From Clostridium sp. DL-VIII (GTDB lineage Bacteria > Bacillota > Clostridia > Clostridiales > Clostridiaceae): 64,000 bases of DNA. This document shows, piece by piece, positions 63,038-64,000 of this stretch. The first letter of the stretch is position 1; each line of letters begins with the position of its first letter. Below the pieces are notes generated by a model. That model was not told the origin of the DNA, searched no databases, and was given only the letters and a program-made list of their open reading frames with translations. A program made the position numbers and the translations under genes. The DNA lies in NCBI RefSeq assembly GCF_000230835.1, contig NZ_CM001240.1:4676779-4740778 (forward strand). Direction: 5' to 3'.

Positions 63038-63460
63038 ATGATTAGAAAAAGATCTTATGGCGCTATCATATATAGAAAATATGGTTCAGATGTTAAATTC
63101 ATAGCAATCAAAAGTAAATCAAATGGATATTGGGGTTTTCCTAAAGCCTAGATGGAAAAAGGTGAAAATGAAAAAGAAACTGCCAAGCGTGAAGTCCTTG
63201 AAGAAACCTGGCTAAATATAACCTTCCTTGACGGATTTAAAACAAGAATAGAATATAAACTTCCTGAAGGAAGAATAAAAGAAGTAATTTTTTTCATAGG
63301 GAAAATATCAGATAGAATTCTAAATTCGCCAAAAGAAGAAATTCATGAATTTAAATGGCTCACCTACGATAATATGCTTAATTTATTGACCTATCAAAAT
63401 AGAAGAAAGGCTTTAATGGAAGTTAATAGATTTTTAAATAATTTAAATTCAGATAAATAA
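63038..63460 (+). pseudogene. Nudix hydrolase gene with in-frame stop
   Basis: MIRKRSYGAIIYRK then GYWGFPKA followed by TAG (63149-63151) where other Nudix proteins have KGH, then MEKGENEKETAKREVLEET. The Nudix box keeps its Glu residues but EETG is EETW. The remaining 102 residues could be started at the ATG after TAG, but without the first strand. Two lesions in the core argue for a dead gene. Confidence 0.75.
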
Positions 63461-63626
63461 TAGATTTATCACAATTCAAACTATATAAGAACCATTAAAT
63501 ATGATATAATTAAAATAATTAACCATAAAATTATCTAAATGATGTGACACTTTATGCCTAATCTAAAAAAGGAATTTGGAGAATGTTTAATTTATACTTT
63601 TGAAGATATAAATGCAAAAATACACA

Positions 63627-63705
63627 TAAAAAAACCGCATCTTCCTAATATGCTCCCTTTTAGGCAGACATATGAAAAACAAAAATTTGGAAATGCGGTT
63701 TTTAA
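63627..63705. terminator. Terminator for the FabH-like gene
   Basis: AAAAACCGCAT and ATGCGGTTTTT, with TTCC/GGAA inside, and a loop of about 40 bases. T-runs on both strands. It lies about 100 bases past the stop of the FabH-like gene. Confidence 0.65.
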
Positions 63706-63801
63706 TATACTAAAATTATTATAATTTCGTTTAATATAATACCAAATTAATTTCTTCTAAATTAATAAATACTTTTAATAATGTCCATTTTAATTACTCT
63801 A

Positions 63802-64000
63802 TTACCATTTAAGTAACACTGCTCCTGAAGATAGTCCTGCTCCAAAAGCTACGAACAGAATAATATCGCCTCTATTTATGAGTTTTTTCTCTAAAGCTTC
63901 ATGCAATGCAATCGGAATAGTTCCTGCCTGTGTATTAGCTACTTTATCTATATTTACATAAATTTTATCTTCATCTATATTCATCTTGCCAGCAGCTGCC
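63802..64000 (-). CDS. Beta-ketoacyl-ACP synthase III-like protein, C-terminal end (cut by window edge)
   Basis: 66 codons visible, 5' part outside. Reads KIYVNIDKVANTQAGTIPIAL, with the Asn of the KASIII triad (GNTSAA region, here ANTQAG), and ends ILFVAFGAGLSSGAVLLKW, the family C-terminus. The GN to AN and SAA to QAG changes suggest a specialised synthase rather than the housekeeping FabH. Confidence 0.82.
   Translation of the reverse strand, partial: AAAGKMNIDEDKIYVNIDKVANTQAGTIPIALHEALEKKLINRGDIILFVAFGAGLSSGAVLLKW

Noticed and set aside
63554..63724. Plus-strand frame of 56 codons starting MPNLKKEFGECLIYTF
   Set aside because: It has no ribosome site, no recognisable domain, and runs through the strong hairpin at 63627-63705.

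Overview
The window is AT-rich, with polyA/T-rich intergenic hairpin terminators, strong GGAGG-type ribosome binding sites and a gene content typical of saccharolytic, solvent-type Clostridium: ferredoxin and flavodoxin proteins, an oxygen-scavenging flavodiiron protein, YesM/YesN regulators, pectin and beta-glucan hydrolases and many two-component systems. I infer a member of the C. beijerinckii group; the genus is more certain than the species. No rRNA, tRNA or CRISPR array was seen.

Layout. 1-4525: cobalt ECF transporter (transcribed cbiQ-O-M-N) behind a cobalamin riboswitch, then a zinc-type binding lipoprotein. 4.8-7.2 kb: small kinase-like protein, secreted transglutaminase-like protein, methyltransferase. 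7.5-10.4 kb: cadC-cadA metal efflux. 10.7-13.9 kb: flavodiiron protein and an acyl-CoA dehydrogenase/EtfA/rubredoxin fusion. 14.3-20 kb: MFS transporter, LuxR-type two-component system, dicarboxylate/glutamate symporter. 20.3-25 kb: one tightly coupled operon of a GT2 glycosyltransferase, an uncatalogued 49-residue membrane protein, an SMR-type flippase, a GT39-type transferase and a two-component system. 25.3-33.2 kb: sugar ABC importer, YesMN pair and GH30 hydrolase. 33.6-37.6 kb: secreted SH3 protein and an acetyltransferase gene split by an IS91-like element. 37.7-46.8 kb: AraC regulator, two MFS exporters, ABC exporter, TetR, EFR1 flavodoxin/ferredoxin. 47-54.8 kb: GH28 pectinase, DJ-1 protein, nitroreductase and SDR genes sharing twin palindromic operators, and KdgK. 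55-57 kb: Lsa-type ABC-F gene with a complete drug-attenuation leader. 57-64 kb: Tag, HD protein, HisS with a histidine leader peptide, polysaccharide deacetylase, a decayed kinase, a decayed Nudix gene and the end of a FabH-like gene.

The most interesting signals are regulatory. They are a HHH-containing leader peptide plus terminator ahead of an archaeal/eukaryote-like histidyl-tRNA synthetase; the MINFSC leader and competing hairpins ahead of the ABC-F gene; four GTATAC-type hexamers spaced exactly 13 bp apart upstream of the dehydrogenase fusion; two long palindromes with the same 8-bp core between divergent oxidoreductase genes; and a sensor kinase whose only well-placed ribosome site lies in another frame, linked through an A7 slippery run.

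Restricted decay is visible: the acetyltransferase split by the IS, a HAD stub next to it, a kinase with several lesions, a Nudix gene with a stop codon, and a probable remnant pair at 40.2-40.5 kb.
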